A stretch of 64,000 bases of DNA from Pseudomonas leptonychotis (lineage in GTDB: Bacteria > Pseudomonadota > Gammaproteobacteria > Pseudomonadales > Pseudomonadaceae), in the NCBI RefSeq assembly GCF_004920405.1, contig NZ_RFLV01000001.1, positions 868,001 through 932,000 on the forward strand, in the 5' to 3' direction. Below are positions 39,807-49,074 of the stretch, one piece after another. The position numbers were made by a program, and so were the translations under genes. Within the stretch, counting starts at the first letter, position 1; every line of letters begins with the position of its first letter. Below the pieces are notes generated by a model. The model had not been told where the DNA came from. It did not search any database and saw only the letters and a program-made list of their open reading frames with translations.

Positions 39807-40814
39807 TCAGTGGTAGCCATCTTCTTCGGTCACCTTGCCGCGAAACACGTAATAGCTCCAGGCGGTGTACATCAGAATGAACGGAATGATGAACAGCGCC
39901 CCGACCAGGATAAAGCCCTGGCTCTGCGGCGGCGCGGCGGCTTCCCAGATGCTGATCGACGGCGGGATGATATTCGGCCACAGGCTGATGCCAAGACCGC
40001 TATAGCCGAGGAAGATCAACGTTAATGTCAGCAGGAACGGCATGTAATTGGCATTGCGCGCCACTGCCCGCAGCAGAGCCCAGGTGCACAGCAGCACCAG
40101 CACGGGCACCGGCATAAACCAGAAGATATTCGGCAGGCTAAACCAGCGCTCGGCGATGTCGGCATGCGCCAGTGGCGTCCAAATGCTGACGATGCCGGTG
40201 ACGCCGAGCAGGACGAACACCAGCGGCCGCGCCATATCGTGCATCTGCTGCTGCAAACGACCGTTGGTTTTCATAATCAGCCAGGTGCAGCCGAGCAACG
40301 CATAAGCGGCAATCAGCGCCAGGCCGCAGAACAGCGAGAACGGGGTGAGCCAGCCGAGCGAGCCGCCGACGTACACCCGATCGACCACCTCGAAACCGTC
40401 GATATAGGCTCCCAGCGCCACCCCCTGGAAGAAGGTCGCGGTCAGTGAGCCGCCGATAAACGCTTTGTCCCAGATATGCCGTTTAGCGGCCTTGGCCTTG
40501 AAACGAAACTCAAAGGCCACACCGCGAAAGATCAGCCCCAACAGCATAAAGATCAGCGGTAGGTACAGCGCACTGAGCACCACCGCGTAAGCCAGCGGAA
40601 AGGCACCGAACAGCGCGGCGCCGCCCAGCACCAGCCAGGTTTCGTTACCGTCCCAAACGGGCGCCACGGTGTTCATCATCACATTGCGTTCGCCTTCGCT
40701 TTTGACGAAGGGAAAGAGGATGCCGATGCCCAGATCGAAGCCGTCCATGACCACATACATCATCACCCCGAAGCCGATGATCACAGCCCAGATCAGCGAG
40801 AGATCAATACCCAT
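39807..40814 (-). CDS. cioB: Cyanide-insensitive terminal oxidase subunit II (CydB family)
   Basis: 335 aa with about nine membrane helices; N-terminus MGIDLSLIWAVIIGFGVMM then YVVMDGFDLGIGILFPF and VWDGNETWLVLGGAALFGAFP, typical CydB. The ATG at 40814 is 6 nt after GAGGAA, which lies in the end of cioA; the cioA stop is 2 nt upstream, so translation is coupled. Partner of the next gene upstream in a quinol oxidase of the inner membrane. Confidence 0.94.
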   Translation of the reverse strand: MGIDLSLIWAVIIGFGVMMYVVMDGFDLGIGILFPFVKSEGERNVMMNTVAPVWDGNETWLVLGGAALFGAFPLAYAVVLSALYLPLIFMLLGLIFRGVAFEFRFKAKAAKRHIWDKAFIGGSLTATFFQGVALGAYIDGFEVVDRVYVGGSLGWLTPFSLFCGLALIAAYALLGCTWLIMKTNGRLQQQMHDMARPLVFVLLGVTGIVSIWTPLAHADIAERWFSLPNIFWFMPVPVLVLLCTWALLRAVARNANYMPFLLTLTLIFLGYSGLGISLWPNIIPPSISIWEAAAPPQSQGFILVGALFIIPFILMYTAWSYYVFRGKVTEEDGYH

Positions 40815-40816
40815 GC

Positions 40817-42256
40817 TCAATTCCTCTCATCCAACGAGTCGGTGTGGCCGTCTTCCAGGCCTTCTTCGGCCGCGGACAGTGGCCGCGACGGTGTGCGCTT
40901 CTGTCCAGGACCGCCTTCGGCAACTTCCTTGCCCTCATCGGTAACCGGACCTTTGCGCACCAGGCGCAGCATGTAACCGATGCCGGCACCAAACAGGGCG
41001 AAATACACCACCACAAATAGCACCAGAGTCAGGCTCATCTGCGCAAAGCTGTGCCCGGACGAGGCATCGGCCGTACGCATCAAGCCATACACCACCCACG
41101 GCTGGCGGCCGATTTCGGTGGTGTACCAACCGGCAAGCAGCGCGATGATCCCCGATGGGCCCATCCACACCGCCAGATGCAGCAGCGGGCGGGACTGGAA
41201 AAGGGTGCCACGTGCGCGCGCCCATAGCCCCCAGAGCCCGGTGAGGATCATCAGCATGCCGAGGCCGACCATGATGCGGAAGGTCCAGAACACGATGGTC
41301 GAATTTGGCCGGTCTTCTTTGGCAAACTCCTTGAGCGCCGGCACCTGCTTATCCAGGCTATGGGTCAGGATCAAGCTACCGAGCGCGGGGATTTCAACCT
41401 TGAAGCGGGTTTCTTCGCGCTCCATATCCGGCCAACCGAACAGGATCAGCGGCGTCGGTTCGTCGCCATGATTTTCCCAATGGCCTTCGATCGCAGCGAT
41501 TTTTGCCGGCTGATACTTGAGCGTATTCAGGCCGTGGAAGTCGCCGATCACTGCCTGGATTGGCGCTACGATCAGCGCCATCCACATCGCCATCGACAGC
41601 ATTTTGCGAATCGCCGGGTTATCACGGCCGCGTAGCAAGTGCCAGGCCGCCGAGGCGCCCACGAAGAAGGCGGTGGAGAGGAACGCCGCCGTGGCCATAT
41701 GCGCCAACCGGTAAGGGAACGAGGGGTTGAACACCACGGCGAACCAGTCCACCGGGATCACCCGACCGTCGATAATTTCGAAGCCCTGCGGGGTGTGCAT
41801 CCAGCTGTTGGAGGCGAGAATCCAGAAGGTTGAGATCAGCGTACCGACCGCCACCATCACCGTGGAAAAAAAGTGCAAGCCAGGGCCGACGCGGTTCCAG
41901 CCAAACAGCATGACCCCGAGGAAGCCCGCTTCGAGGAAGAATGCGGTGAGCACTTCATAGGTCAGCAGCGGCCCGGTGACCGCCCCGGCAAAGTCGGAGA
42001 ACGCACTCCAATTGGTGCCGAATTGGTAGGCCATGACCAGCCCGGAGACCACGCCCATGCCGAAATTGACCGCAAAAATCTTCGCCCAGAAGTGGTACAG
42101 GTCGCGGTACACCTCTTGCCCCGTTTTCAGCCACATACCTTCCAATACGGCCAGGTAACTGGCCAGGCCGATGGTGATGGCCGGGAAGACAATGTGGAAC
42201 GAGATGGTGAATGCGAACTGGATTCTGGCGAGATCGAGTGCCTCCAATCCAAACAT
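40817..42256 (-). CDS. cioA: Cyanide-insensitive terminal oxidase subunit I (CydA family)
   Basis: 479-aa heme-binding subunit of a bd-type quinol oxidase. MFGLEALDLARIQFAFTISFH contains the high-spin heme His, and QFGTNW plus the GWNRVGPGLHFFST segment are family features. The quinol-binding Q-loop is short, as in the CIO subgroup and unlike E. coli CydA. The cytoplasmic tail is charged. This oxidase supports respiration at low oxygen and in cyanide in P. aeruginosa. Confidence 0.94.
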   Translation of the reverse strand: MFGLEALDLARIQFAFTISFHIVFPAITIGLASYLAVLEGMWLKTGQEVYRDLYHFWAKIFAVNFGMGVVSGLVMAYQFGTNWSAFSDFAGAVTGPLLTYEVLTAFFLEAGFLGVMLFGWNRVGPGLHFFSTVMVAVGTLISTFWILASNSWMHTPQGFEIIDGRVIPVDWFAVVFNPSFPYRLAHMATAAFLSTAFFVGASAAWHLLRGRDNPAIRKMLSMAMWMALIVAPIQAVIGDFHGLNTLKYQPAKIAAIEGHWENHGDEPTPLILFGWPDMEREETRFKVEIPALGSLILTHSLDKQVPALKEFAKEDRPNSTIVFWTFRIMVGLGMLMILTGLWGLWARARGTLFQSRPLLHLAVWMGPSGIIALLAGWYTTEIGRQPWVVYGLMRTADASSGHSFAQMSLTLVLFVVVYFALFGAGIGYMLRLVRKGPVTDEGKEVAEGGPGQKRTPSRPLSAAEEGLEDGHTDSLDERN

Positions 42257-42404
42257 GGCGTTTCCTCAGTCAGGTAATACGGGGCATGGCGCACGAGCGC
42301 GCACGCCGCTAAGGGTACGGAAAGCTTTGAGTACGATTATTGTTCTGGGGTTCAGTGCGGCCATGACAGGACCAATGCGACCCTACAAACCCGCGCGCAA
42401 CACA

Positions 42405-42418
42405 TTGACGCGGATCAA
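42405..42418. promoter_or_regulatory. ANR/FNR-like box upstream of cioAB
   Basis: TTGACGCGGATCAA matches the FNR/ANR consensus TTGAT-N4-ATCAA at nine of ten defined positions, 149 bp before cioA. In P. aeruginosa ANR affects cioAB, so oxygen-responsive control is plausible; it also lies about 80 bp from the mocA stop, so cioA is the only gene it can serve nearby. Confidence 0.6.
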
Positions 42419-42497
42419 GGCATGTTTAAAGAGTAGCGCCTCGCGGGGCAAGTTTTGCTGTGGTTGATTGTCGCGCGGCGGGCTGCCACAAGGCGTT

Positions 42498-43070
42498 TCA
42501 ACGCGCCAACAGTGCCTCAGGCCGATCAACATCGCGCAGCACACCGGCATCGTCCAGAACGATAGGGTGACAGACAGCTGCATGGGCTTGCAGCAGCTCG
42601 CGAGCGCCTTGATCGCCGGTCAGGTTCAGCAACTGCGGCCAGAAGGCGCGACCGAATAGCACTGGGTGCCCGCGCCGGCCTTCGCACAGCGGATAAACAA
42701 TGCGCTCAGGCGTCGCTTGGTCGCACAGTTGCTGCAGGCTGTGAGCGCTGACCCACGGCATATCGCCAAGCATTACCGCAATGGCCTCGGCATCCTGCCC
42801 AGCCAGCCCGCGGATGCCGGCCGCCAGGCTGTGGCCCATGCCTTGATCGGCCTCGGCGCAACGAATGACCTGGCAATCGGCTGCTAAGCCCAACGTTTGC
42901 GGGTCATCCTCAGCGCGCAACAGCACATGCACCTGGCTAAACACCTGCTGCGCCCGTTCGACGCTGGCTGCCAGCAGGCTGCGCCCATCCACCATGAGTG
43001 CGACGCGCTTGTCACTGCCAAAGCGACTGCCACGCCCAGCGGCAAGCATCAGCGCGATCACCTTGGGCAT
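42498..43070 (-). CDS. MocA-like molybdenum cofactor cytidylyltransferase
   Basis: 190-aa nucleotidyltransferase starting MPKVIALMLAAGRGSRFGSDKR, the MobA/MocA GxGxR signature, with AVMLGDMPWVS. MocA enzymes attach CMP to Moco to give the MCD form used by xanthine-oxidase family enzymes. It is the last gene after a Mo-hydroxylase and XdhC, 1 nt after the xdhC-like stop, which supports this over a MobA (GMP) role. Confidence 0.82.
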   Translation of the reverse strand: MPKVIALMLAAGRGSRFGSDKRVALMVDGRSLLAASVERAQQVFSQVHVLLRAEDDPQTLGLAADCQVIRCAEADQGMGHSLAAGIRGLAGQDAEAIAVMLGDMPWVSAHSLQQLCDQATPERIVYPLCEGRRGHPVLFGRAFWPQLLNLTGDQGARELLQAHAAVCHPIVLDDAGVLRDVDRPEALLAR

Positions 43071-43071
43071 G

Positions 43072-44043
43072 TTAGAGCGCGTCTCGCGGCAGGCCGTTAC
43101 GTACCCGCAGGATGTCAGCCAATACCGCCAGGGCGATTTCCGCAGGGGTTTTGCTACCCAGATTCAGGCCAATCGGCGCGATGATCCGCGCCAGCGCCGC
43201 ATCATCCAGCCCGCCGACCCGACGCAGGCGTTCGAAACGTTTGGCGCTGGTGACCATGGAGCCCATCACGCCGATATAGAAGGCTTCGGTGCGCACGGCC
43301 TCAATCATCGCCAGGTCGTCGATACGCGGATCATGGGTCAGCGCCACCACGGCGGTGTCGGCATGGCAGCCACCCAGACGGATGACTTCCGAGGGTAGCT
43401 CACGACGGATTTCCACCCCCGGTAACTCGACGCCTTGCAGCACCTCGTCACGCGGGTCACAGAGCACCACTTCAAAACCCAGGCTCTGGGCAAACTCGGC
43501 ACAGACATGGGCCACCGAGGAATACCCCGCCAGCAGCAGGCGCTGGGCCGCGCCGACGCGCAGGCGCAGCAGATGCGGTTGGCGTTCAACTTTTGGCCCC
43601 TGCGCGCTATCGGTCAGCAAACGGCGCTCACCAGTCGGCAGCGCGACTTCACGGATCAGCCGACGCTGACCAGCCAGCGCGCCTTCCAGCTCACGCAGAT
43701 GTGCTTGTACCTCACAGTCAGCCGGCAGATTTTCCACCAGCACTTCCAGCACGCCGCCACAGGGCAGACTGATCTGCGAGCGCGGGTCGCTACCATCGCC
43801 ATAACGCAGCAGATACAAAGGTTCGGGAAAGGTGCCGGCAACCAACTGCTCAAGCAACTCATCCTCGACGCAGCCGCCGGACAGAGAACCTATCCACTCG
43901 CCACTCGCCGTGGCCGCCAACAGCGAGCCCGGCGCGCGCGGGGCCGAGCCATAAGTGCCCAGCACCGTGCACAGCCACACGCGCTGCCCTGCCCGGGACC
44001 ACTCCAGCGCGCGGCGGATGACTTGCAGATCAAGGTGTTGCAT
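43072..44043 (-). CDS. XdhC family Mo-cofactor insertion protein
   Basis: 323 aa with the XdhC N-terminal domain (TVLGTYGSAPRAPGSLLAA, GSLSGGCVEDELLEQL) and the C-terminal Rossmann domain (HDPRIDDLAMIEAVRTEAFYIG, GVMGS). XdhC proteins bind sulfurated Moco and deliver it to the apo-hydroxylase. Start MQHLDLQVIRR at 44043. Cotranscription with mocA is near certain; the link to the cytochrome gene is broken by a repeat. Confidence 0.9.
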   Translation of the reverse strand: MQHLDLQVIRRALEWSRAGQRVWLCTVLGTYGSAPRAPGSLLAATASGEWIGSLSGGCVEDELLEQLVAGTFPEPLYLLRYGDGSDPRSQISLPCGGVLEVLVENLPADCEVQAHLRELEGALAGQRRLIREVALPTGERRLLTDSAQGPKVERQPHLLRLRVGAAQRLLLAGYSSVAHVCAEFAQSLGFEVVLCDPRDEVLQGVELPGVEIRRELPSEVIRLGGCHADTAVVALTHDPRIDDLAMIEAVRTEAFYIGVMGSMVTSAKRFERLRRVGGLDDAALARIIAPIGLNLGSKTPAEIALAVLADILRVRNGLPRDAL

Positions 44044-44055
44044 GGCTTTGCTTCT

Positions 44056-44223
44056 CGTAGGGTGGGTTAGGCGCGCAGTCACGGTAGAGTTGTCACCGCA
44101 GAATTTTGCCGCGCCGTAACCCACCGGCGGTGTTTGCCTCGGCTCCGTCGCGGTGGGTTACGCGGCGCTCGGGCATCCTGCTGAACTCAGCAGCGTGCAC
44201 ATGCGCCACTAACCCACCCTACG
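44056..44223. repeat. Nested inverted repeat, GTAGGGTGGG family
   Basis: Outer arms CGTAGGGTGGGTTAG (44056-44070) and CTAACCCACCCTACG (44209-44223) are perfect 15-bp complements. Inner arms GTAACCCACCG and CGGTGGGTTAC form a second stem near 44116-44162. It fills most of the gap between the cytochrome c gene and xdhC. A related element is at 63657-63730. Confidence 0.8.
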
Positions 44224-44227
44224 GTTC

Positions 44228-45430
44228 TTAATGGCCTTTCTCGCTGCGTAGCTGGCTGACCTGTTGCGGGCTCAGTTCGGCTGCCTGGCCACCCCAGGTC
44301 TGCCGCAGGTAATGCAGCAGGTCGCGCATCTGCCCGTCATCCAGCTTGTCGCTGAAGCCGGGCATCGGCTGCATACGCTCAAAGCCGGTGAACTGCTGCT
44401 CCTTGATGCCGTCATCAATCACCCGTAACAGGTTGCGCGCATCGTTCAGGCGCAGGGTGGTGTTGCCCTCCATGGCCACGGCCACGTGGGGAATGCCCTC
44501 TCCCGCCGCACCGTGGCAACCGGCGCAGGTATTCAGGTAGTGCTGACGGCCCTGCTGAGCACTCGCGCCGAGCTGGTCCAGCGCCACGCTGGCGACCTTG
44601 CGCGGCTCTGGCGGCTGGTCACCAAGCAGGTAGGTGGACATGGCCTGGTGATCGTCCAGCGGCAGGTACTGGGTACTGTGGTGAAACACCGGGTACATCT
44701 CGTTGAACATCGAACCCTGGGCACTGATGCCGTATTTGAGGAAAGTGGCCAGGTCCTCAGGGTTCCAGCCGCGCGCGGCCAGGTCGTCTGCCAACAGGCT
44801 GGGGGCCTCGTAACCGAGTATCACAGCGCCCTGCAGACGCTCGTCCTGCTGCAACGCGCCAAGGACATTGCGCGGGGTGTGGCACTCGCCACAGTGGCCC
44901 AGCACTTCGACCAGATACTGACCGCGCTGCCAGGGTTCACTTTTGCCTTCAGCCGGCTGCAGCTGCACGCTGTCCTTGTACAACATGTTCCAGAAGCTCA
45001 GGCCGAAGCGCAGATTGAACGGGAAACTCAGGTCAGTTTGCGGACTGGGCTTGGCGATCGGCTCCAGGCTCATCAGGTAGGCATAGATGGCGTCGGAGTC
45101 TTCACGCTTGAGCAGGTGATAGGAGGTGTAGGGCATCGCCGGATAGAGATTGCTGCCATCGCGACGCTCACCTTCGGCTACTGCGCGGTAGAAATCATCG
45201 GCGCTGTAATTGCCGATGCCATGCTCTTTGTCCGGGGTGATATTGGTGCCGTAGATGGTGCCGAACGGCGACTCCAACGGCAGGCCGCCGGCGTACTCGG
45301 CGCCGCCTTCGATGCTGTGGCACGCCACGCAATCGGCGGCGCGCGCCAGGTACTTGCCGCGTTCGATCAGTTGCTCATCCGCCGCAAAGGCCGTGAGCGG
45401 CAGCAAGGCTGCCAACACAAATGCGCGCAT
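44228..45430 (-). CDS. Triheme cytochrome c subunit of Mo-hydroxylase
   Basis: 400 aa, signal peptide MRAFVLAALLPLTAFA then three class I c-type heme sites CVACH, CGECH and CAGCH, with distal methionines such as YPAMPYTS and MQPMPGFS. Such triheme subunits pass electrons from periplasmic dehydrogenases to the respiratory chain. The start at 45430 lies 7 nt after GGAGG; the ATG at 45436 sits directly against that site and is less likely. The 2Fe-2S gene stops 2 nt upstream. Confidence 0.92.
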   Translation of the reverse strand: MRAFVLAALLPLTAFAADEQLIERGKYLARAADCVACHSIEGGAEYAGGLPLESPFGTIYGTNITPDKEHGIGNYSADDFYRAVAEGERRDGSNLYPAMPYTSYHLLKREDSDAIYAYLMSLEPIAKPSPQTDLSFPFNLRFGLSFWNMLYKDSVQLQPAEGKSEPWQRGQYLVEVLGHCGECHTPRNVLGALQQDERLQGAVILGYEAPSLLADDLAARGWNPEDLATFLKYGISAQGSMFNEMYPVFHHSTQYLPLDDHQAMSTYLLGDQPPEPRKVASVALDQLGASAQQGRQHYLNTCAGCHGAAGEGIPHVAVAMEGNTTLRLNDARNLLRVIDDGIKEQQFTGFERMQPMPGFSDKLDDGQMRDLLHYLRQTWGGQAAELSPQQVSQLRSEKGH

Positions 45431-45432
45431 GT

Positions 45433-45972
45433 TCATCCCTCCTTGACCAGGCCGAGTGACTCCACCACATCGCGCGCGGCGCTGTAGTAGCGCACGTAGC
45501 CGGTACAGCGGCAGATGTGCTTGCCCAGGGCGTCTTCGATCTCGCCCTCCAGCTCGCTGCGTTTAACCGGCTGACGTTGCAGCTTTTCCACCAATACGGT
45601 GGCGGCGTTGACATAGCCGGGGGTGCAGTAGCTGCACTGGAAGGCAAACTTGTCGACGAATTTCTGCTGGATCGGGTTGAGCTCGCTGACCTCGCCCTGG
45701 GCATCACGCTTGGCGTGGCCCTCGATGGTGCGCACACGCTTGCCGTCGAAGAAATGCACGCCGGTGATGCAGGTGCGAACCTCCTCGCTAGTGCCATCCG
45801 CTTTGTCGAGGATCGCCACGCAGGCGTGACACACGCCCTGGCCGCAACCTAAACGCGAGCCGGTGAGGTTCAGGTGTTCATGCAGGAAGTCGATCATCAT
45901 CAGATCGTCCGGCACCTCAACAGGGCCGACGGCCTGGCTGTTGATGATCATGCTCAAAATGCGCTTAGCCAT
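45433..45972 (-). CDS. 2Fe-2S subunit of xanthine-oxidase-family Mo enzyme
   Basis: 179 aa with two [2Fe-2S] centres: plant-type C43, C48, C51, C68 and helical-bundle type C113, C116, C154, C156 (CSYCTPGY, CRCTGY). IorA/PaoA-like small subunit. No signal peptide; it would be carried out with the Tat-exported large subunit. Overlaps the large-subunit gene by 8 nt. Confidence 0.93.
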   Translation of the reverse strand: MAKRILSMIINSQAVGPVEVPDDLMMIDFLHEHLNLTGSRLGCGQGVCHACVAILDKADGTSEEVRTCITGVHFFDGKRVRTIEGHAKRDAQGEVSELNPIQQKFVDKFAFQCSYCTPGYVNAATVLVEKLQRQPVKRSELEGEIEDALGKHICRCTGYVRYYSAARDVVESLGLVKEG

Positions 45973-48793
45973 GGAGGGCCTCCTTGATGCGGGCCGGAGT
46001 CAGAGGAAGGTCGCGCAAGCGCTTGCCAGTAGCGTGAGCCACGGCGTTGACGATGGCGCCGACCACCGGAATCATCACCACTTCAGCAATGCCCTTGGCC
46101 GGATCGCTGGGCGATAACGGCGGCAGAATCTCTGCGGTTTGCGTCCACACCGCGCAGTCTTTGGCACGCGGCAATTGATAGCGGTTGAAGTTCCAGGTGC
46201 CATCGCCAGGGCCGCCTTCGTACAGCGGCATGTCCTCCAGCAATGCGTGGCCAATGCCCATGGCGATGCCGCCTTCGAGCTGACCCAACACCAGTTCCTC
46301 GACAATCACCCGACCGCATTCGAGCCAGGAGTGATGGTTGATCACCCGTGCCTCGCCGCTGCCCTTGTTGACCTTGATCTCGACCAGGGTGGCCACCGGG
46401 CTGTAGTAGGTGACCATGGCGTTGTTCAGTTGGGTGACCGGGTAGTTGATGCTGACGCGGTCGAGCAGGTGGAAGCCGTTACGGCTCATCTGCGCTTTCT
46501 TCGCCGCCTCGGCACCGTCACCGTATTTCACCGCTAGGGCATCCAGCGGCACGCGCTCACGCTGACCATTGATCTCGAACTCGCCCTCGGCCCAGCTCCA
46601 GCGGTTGAAACCGTGCACGCTGACGCCGGTTACCAAGCCCAGCTCGTGGGCCTTGTGCGCCAGCAACTTGAACGGAATTGGCGGCATGCCATCGGCGGTC
46701 AATTTGCCGTCTACCCAATGGGCATTTTCCCGCCGCACCACATAAGGATTAGCCAGGCCGCCATGCTCACCACGGCTCCAGATGGCCATGGCCGCCGGCC
46801 ACAAACCATGGATAAACAGCACACGTGCCGCCTCGCGGGTGGCATGCCCCGAGTAGTAGGACGAGTTGGTTGCCGACGAGGGTGAGGCCAGCTTGCCGAC
46901 CCAGCGCGGGTTGCGTAGTGCGGCATCCTGTTCGGCCTGACTGATGATGTAAGGGTTGCCGCTGGTGGTCAGCGCCAACTCAGGCCATTCGGTTTCACCG
47001 GTCTTGATTTCATCGGCGGGCTGGCCTAGGTAATCGGCGACCAGCAAGGCTTGCGAGGTGGCCATGCCGGTGCCCATGTCGATGGCAATATGGCGCAGGC
47101 TGACGCGGCCATCGGCTGTGAATTCCAGGCTGGCCATCGGCGCTTCGGAACCGGTGCCGAAATCCTTCTGGCAGATGGCGAAACCGACGCCATACAGGTT
47201 ATCTGGGTCTTCGGCGTCGAAGCGCTGTTTACGCGCCACGCGGTTCTTCCAGATTTCGTGCTGGGCGGCCTTGTCGAGAATTTCATCGAGGCGCAACGCA
47301 CCAGCCGGGATCGCGCCCTGGGTGTTTTTCATGCCGGACTGAAACACGTTTTTCTTACGCAACTCGATGGCATCGATGCTCAGCCGCTCGGCCACTTCAT
47401 CCACCATCATCTCGGTGGCGGCCATGGTTTGCAGCGTGCCGTAGCCGCGCATTGAGCCGGCCTCGACGCCGCGCGAGTAATAGGCGGTGGCGGCCAGGTC
47501 GCTGCGCGGCAGGTAATAAATCGACTGCGCGGCCGTAGCGCCAACCGCCGCCACCGAGGAGCTGTAGTTGGCGCGCCCGCCGCCATCGACATCCATGTGC
47601 GCACGGAATATCTGGAAGCTGTGATCCTGCTTATTCACCGCCAGTTGATAGTGCATGTCGAAGGGGTGACGCTTGATGCCGCTCTGGAACTGCTCATAAC
47701 GGTCATTGGCCAAGCGCACCGGCATGCCGCCGCCATAGATCGCAGCCAGGGCGGCGTAGAACACGAAGATGTTGTTGTCTTTGGAGCCGTAACCCACGGT
47801 GTAGCCAGGGTGCATGTTCAGCTTCTGCAAGCCGAAACGCGACGGCGCGAGCATGTGCGCGGTCTGCTCGGCCACTTCAAACGGGCACTGAGTGGCGACC
47901 ACGAAATGCAGGGTGCCGGTGGCGGCGTCGAACCAGCCATTGCCGTTGTCAGCCTCCAACGCGCACGGCTCGATGGACTGGGTTTTGAAACGCTCGTCGA
48001 ACACCAGCCAGTCATCCGGCGGGCTCTGCAACTGCTGCTGCATCTGCTCGGCGTGGTACAGCCCTTGCTCGGTGAGATCGCCGCTGACTTTACCTTCACC
48101 CCAAGCTGGTTTGCGGTTGTGAATCAACGGAAACAGCATGCTGTCTTTTAGGCTGGAGAAGGTGTCGCGGTCGAACGGCGTAGTGCCGCCGACTCGCACG
48201 AAGCGAAAGCTGCCGTAAGGGTCGCTCTGGAACGCCGGCGCTGTTGCACCGTAGCGGATCACCTTGTCATTGAACTTGAGGATGTTCTTGGCCTGACGAT
48301 AACGCTCGAAATCCTTCCAGATCAGCAGCGCCACCGGGTGGCCGATAAACATCGGCACCTGCCCTTCTGGCAACAGCGGATCGAGGTGATGGCCATCCGG
48401 GAAGGCGATGCCATCCTTGACCAGATCACTGGCGGTGACCACGCGATCCGGCTGCAACTCGGCCGATAACAGCGACAGGTCGAAGCCCTGATAGAGCTGT
48501 TCGGTGCGCGTGGCCTTGAGCAACAAGGCATGGCCTTGCTGTTGCGGCCAGCCGGGCATGTCCTTGGCGCGAATGTCGCGGGCAAACACCTTGGCCCCAC
48601 AGGCTTTGGACACCCCATCGATACGCGCCACCGCCTTGCCGCTGGCGTCGTACCAGGGCTGCGGCATGGCGGTTACCTTGTCTTCGAACAGGGCGGCAAA
48701 CGCCTTGCTGCCCAGTGGCGCGAAGCTGATGCCGATACCGGCGATAACGCTGCCTTGCAGAAAGGCGCGACGGGATAACTCAGGAGTGGACAT
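45965..48793 (-). CDS. Molybdopterin-binding large subunit, xanthine oxidase family, Tat-exported
   Basis: 942 aa with a twin-arginine signal at the start (SRRAFLQGSVIAGIGISFAP). IorB-type aldehyde/N-heterocycle oxidoreductase: Moco-domain segments such as GSMRGYGTLQTMAATEMM and QLEGGIAMGIGHALLEDMPL, the latter with the glycine-rich region before the catalytic Glu. First gene of the operon with the 2Fe-2S and cytochrome subunits; corresponds by order to PA4621 of P. aeruginosa. Substrate unknown: aldehydes or N-heterocycles are likely. Confidence 0.9.
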   Translation of the reverse strand: MSTPELSRRAFLQGSVIAGIGISFAPLGSKAFAALFEDKVTAMPQPWYDASGKAVARIDGVSKACGAKVFARDIRAKDMPGWPQQQGHALLLKATRTEQLYQGFDLSLLSAELQPDRVVTASDLVKDGIAFPDGHHLDPLLPEGQVPMFIGHPVALLIWKDFERYRQAKNILKFNDKVIRYGATAPAFQSDPYGSFRFVRVGGTTPFDRDTFSSLKDSMLFPLIHNRKPAWGEGKVSGDLTEQGLYHAEQMQQQLQSPPDDWLVFDERFKTQSIEPCALEADNGNGWFDAATGTLHFVVATQCPFEVAEQTAHMLAPSRFGLQKLNMHPGYTVGYGSKDNNIFVFYAALAAIYGGGMPVRLANDRYEQFQSGIKRHPFDMHYQLAVNKQDHSFQIFRAHMDVDGGGRANYSSSVAAVGATAAQSIYYLPRSDLAATAYYSRGVEAGSMRGYGTLQTMAATEMMVDEVAERLSIDAIELRKKNVFQSGMKNTQGAIPAGALRLDEILDKAAQHEIWKNRVARKQRFDAEDPDNLYGVGFAICQKDFGTGSEAPMASLEFTADGRVSLRHIAIDMGTGMATSQALLVADYLGQPADEIKTGETEWPELALTTSGNPYIISQAEQDAALRNPRWVGKLASPSSATNSSYYSGHATREAARVLFIHGLWPAAMAIWSRGEHGGLANPYVVRRENAHWVDGKLTADGMPPIPFKLLAHKAHELGLVTGVSVHGFNRWSWAEGEFEINGQRERVPLDALAVKYGDGAEAAKKAQMSRNGFHLLDRVSINYPVTQLNNAMVTYYSPVATLVEIKVNKGSGEARVINHHSWLECGRVIVEELVLGQLEGGIAMGIGHALLEDMPLYEGGPGDGTWNFNRYQLPRAKDCAVWTQTAEILPPLSPSDPAKGIAEVVMIPVVGAIVNAVAHATGKRLRDLPLTPARIKEALHG

Positions 48794-49074
48794 GTCCGTT
48801 CCTCAAGGCCAGAGCAGCCTGGCGTCAGTGTGAACAAATTGATGAAATGCATGCGCCGTGCGCAGATCGCGCAGGCATTGGGAGTAAGCGTAGCTGAGGT
48901 ATTTTTGACCTAAAAGTCAGATTCTACCCAAGTCATTCTCACAACAGAATAAAAAACTGCCATGCAAGTCAGCTTTAAGCTCCGCACTTGCTGCGCAAGC
49001 CTTCTGCTCTCAGCGTTTACAAGCGCAGGTACGTGCTAGGCTGCGCAGCCGATAACCGCCTCAGCACACCAACC
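48794..49074. other. Divergent intergenic region, Mo-hydroxylase/MFS
   Basis: 281 bp. The AT-rich stretch near 48895-48960 holds TTTTTGACCTAAAAGTCAGA, a loose inverted repeat TGAC...GTCA that could be an operator for either gene. Nothing else recognised. Confidence 0.4.

Noticed and set aside
44056..44223. A transposon end or insertion sequence
   Set aside because: No transposase frame and no target duplication visible; a palindromic dispersed repeat explains it.
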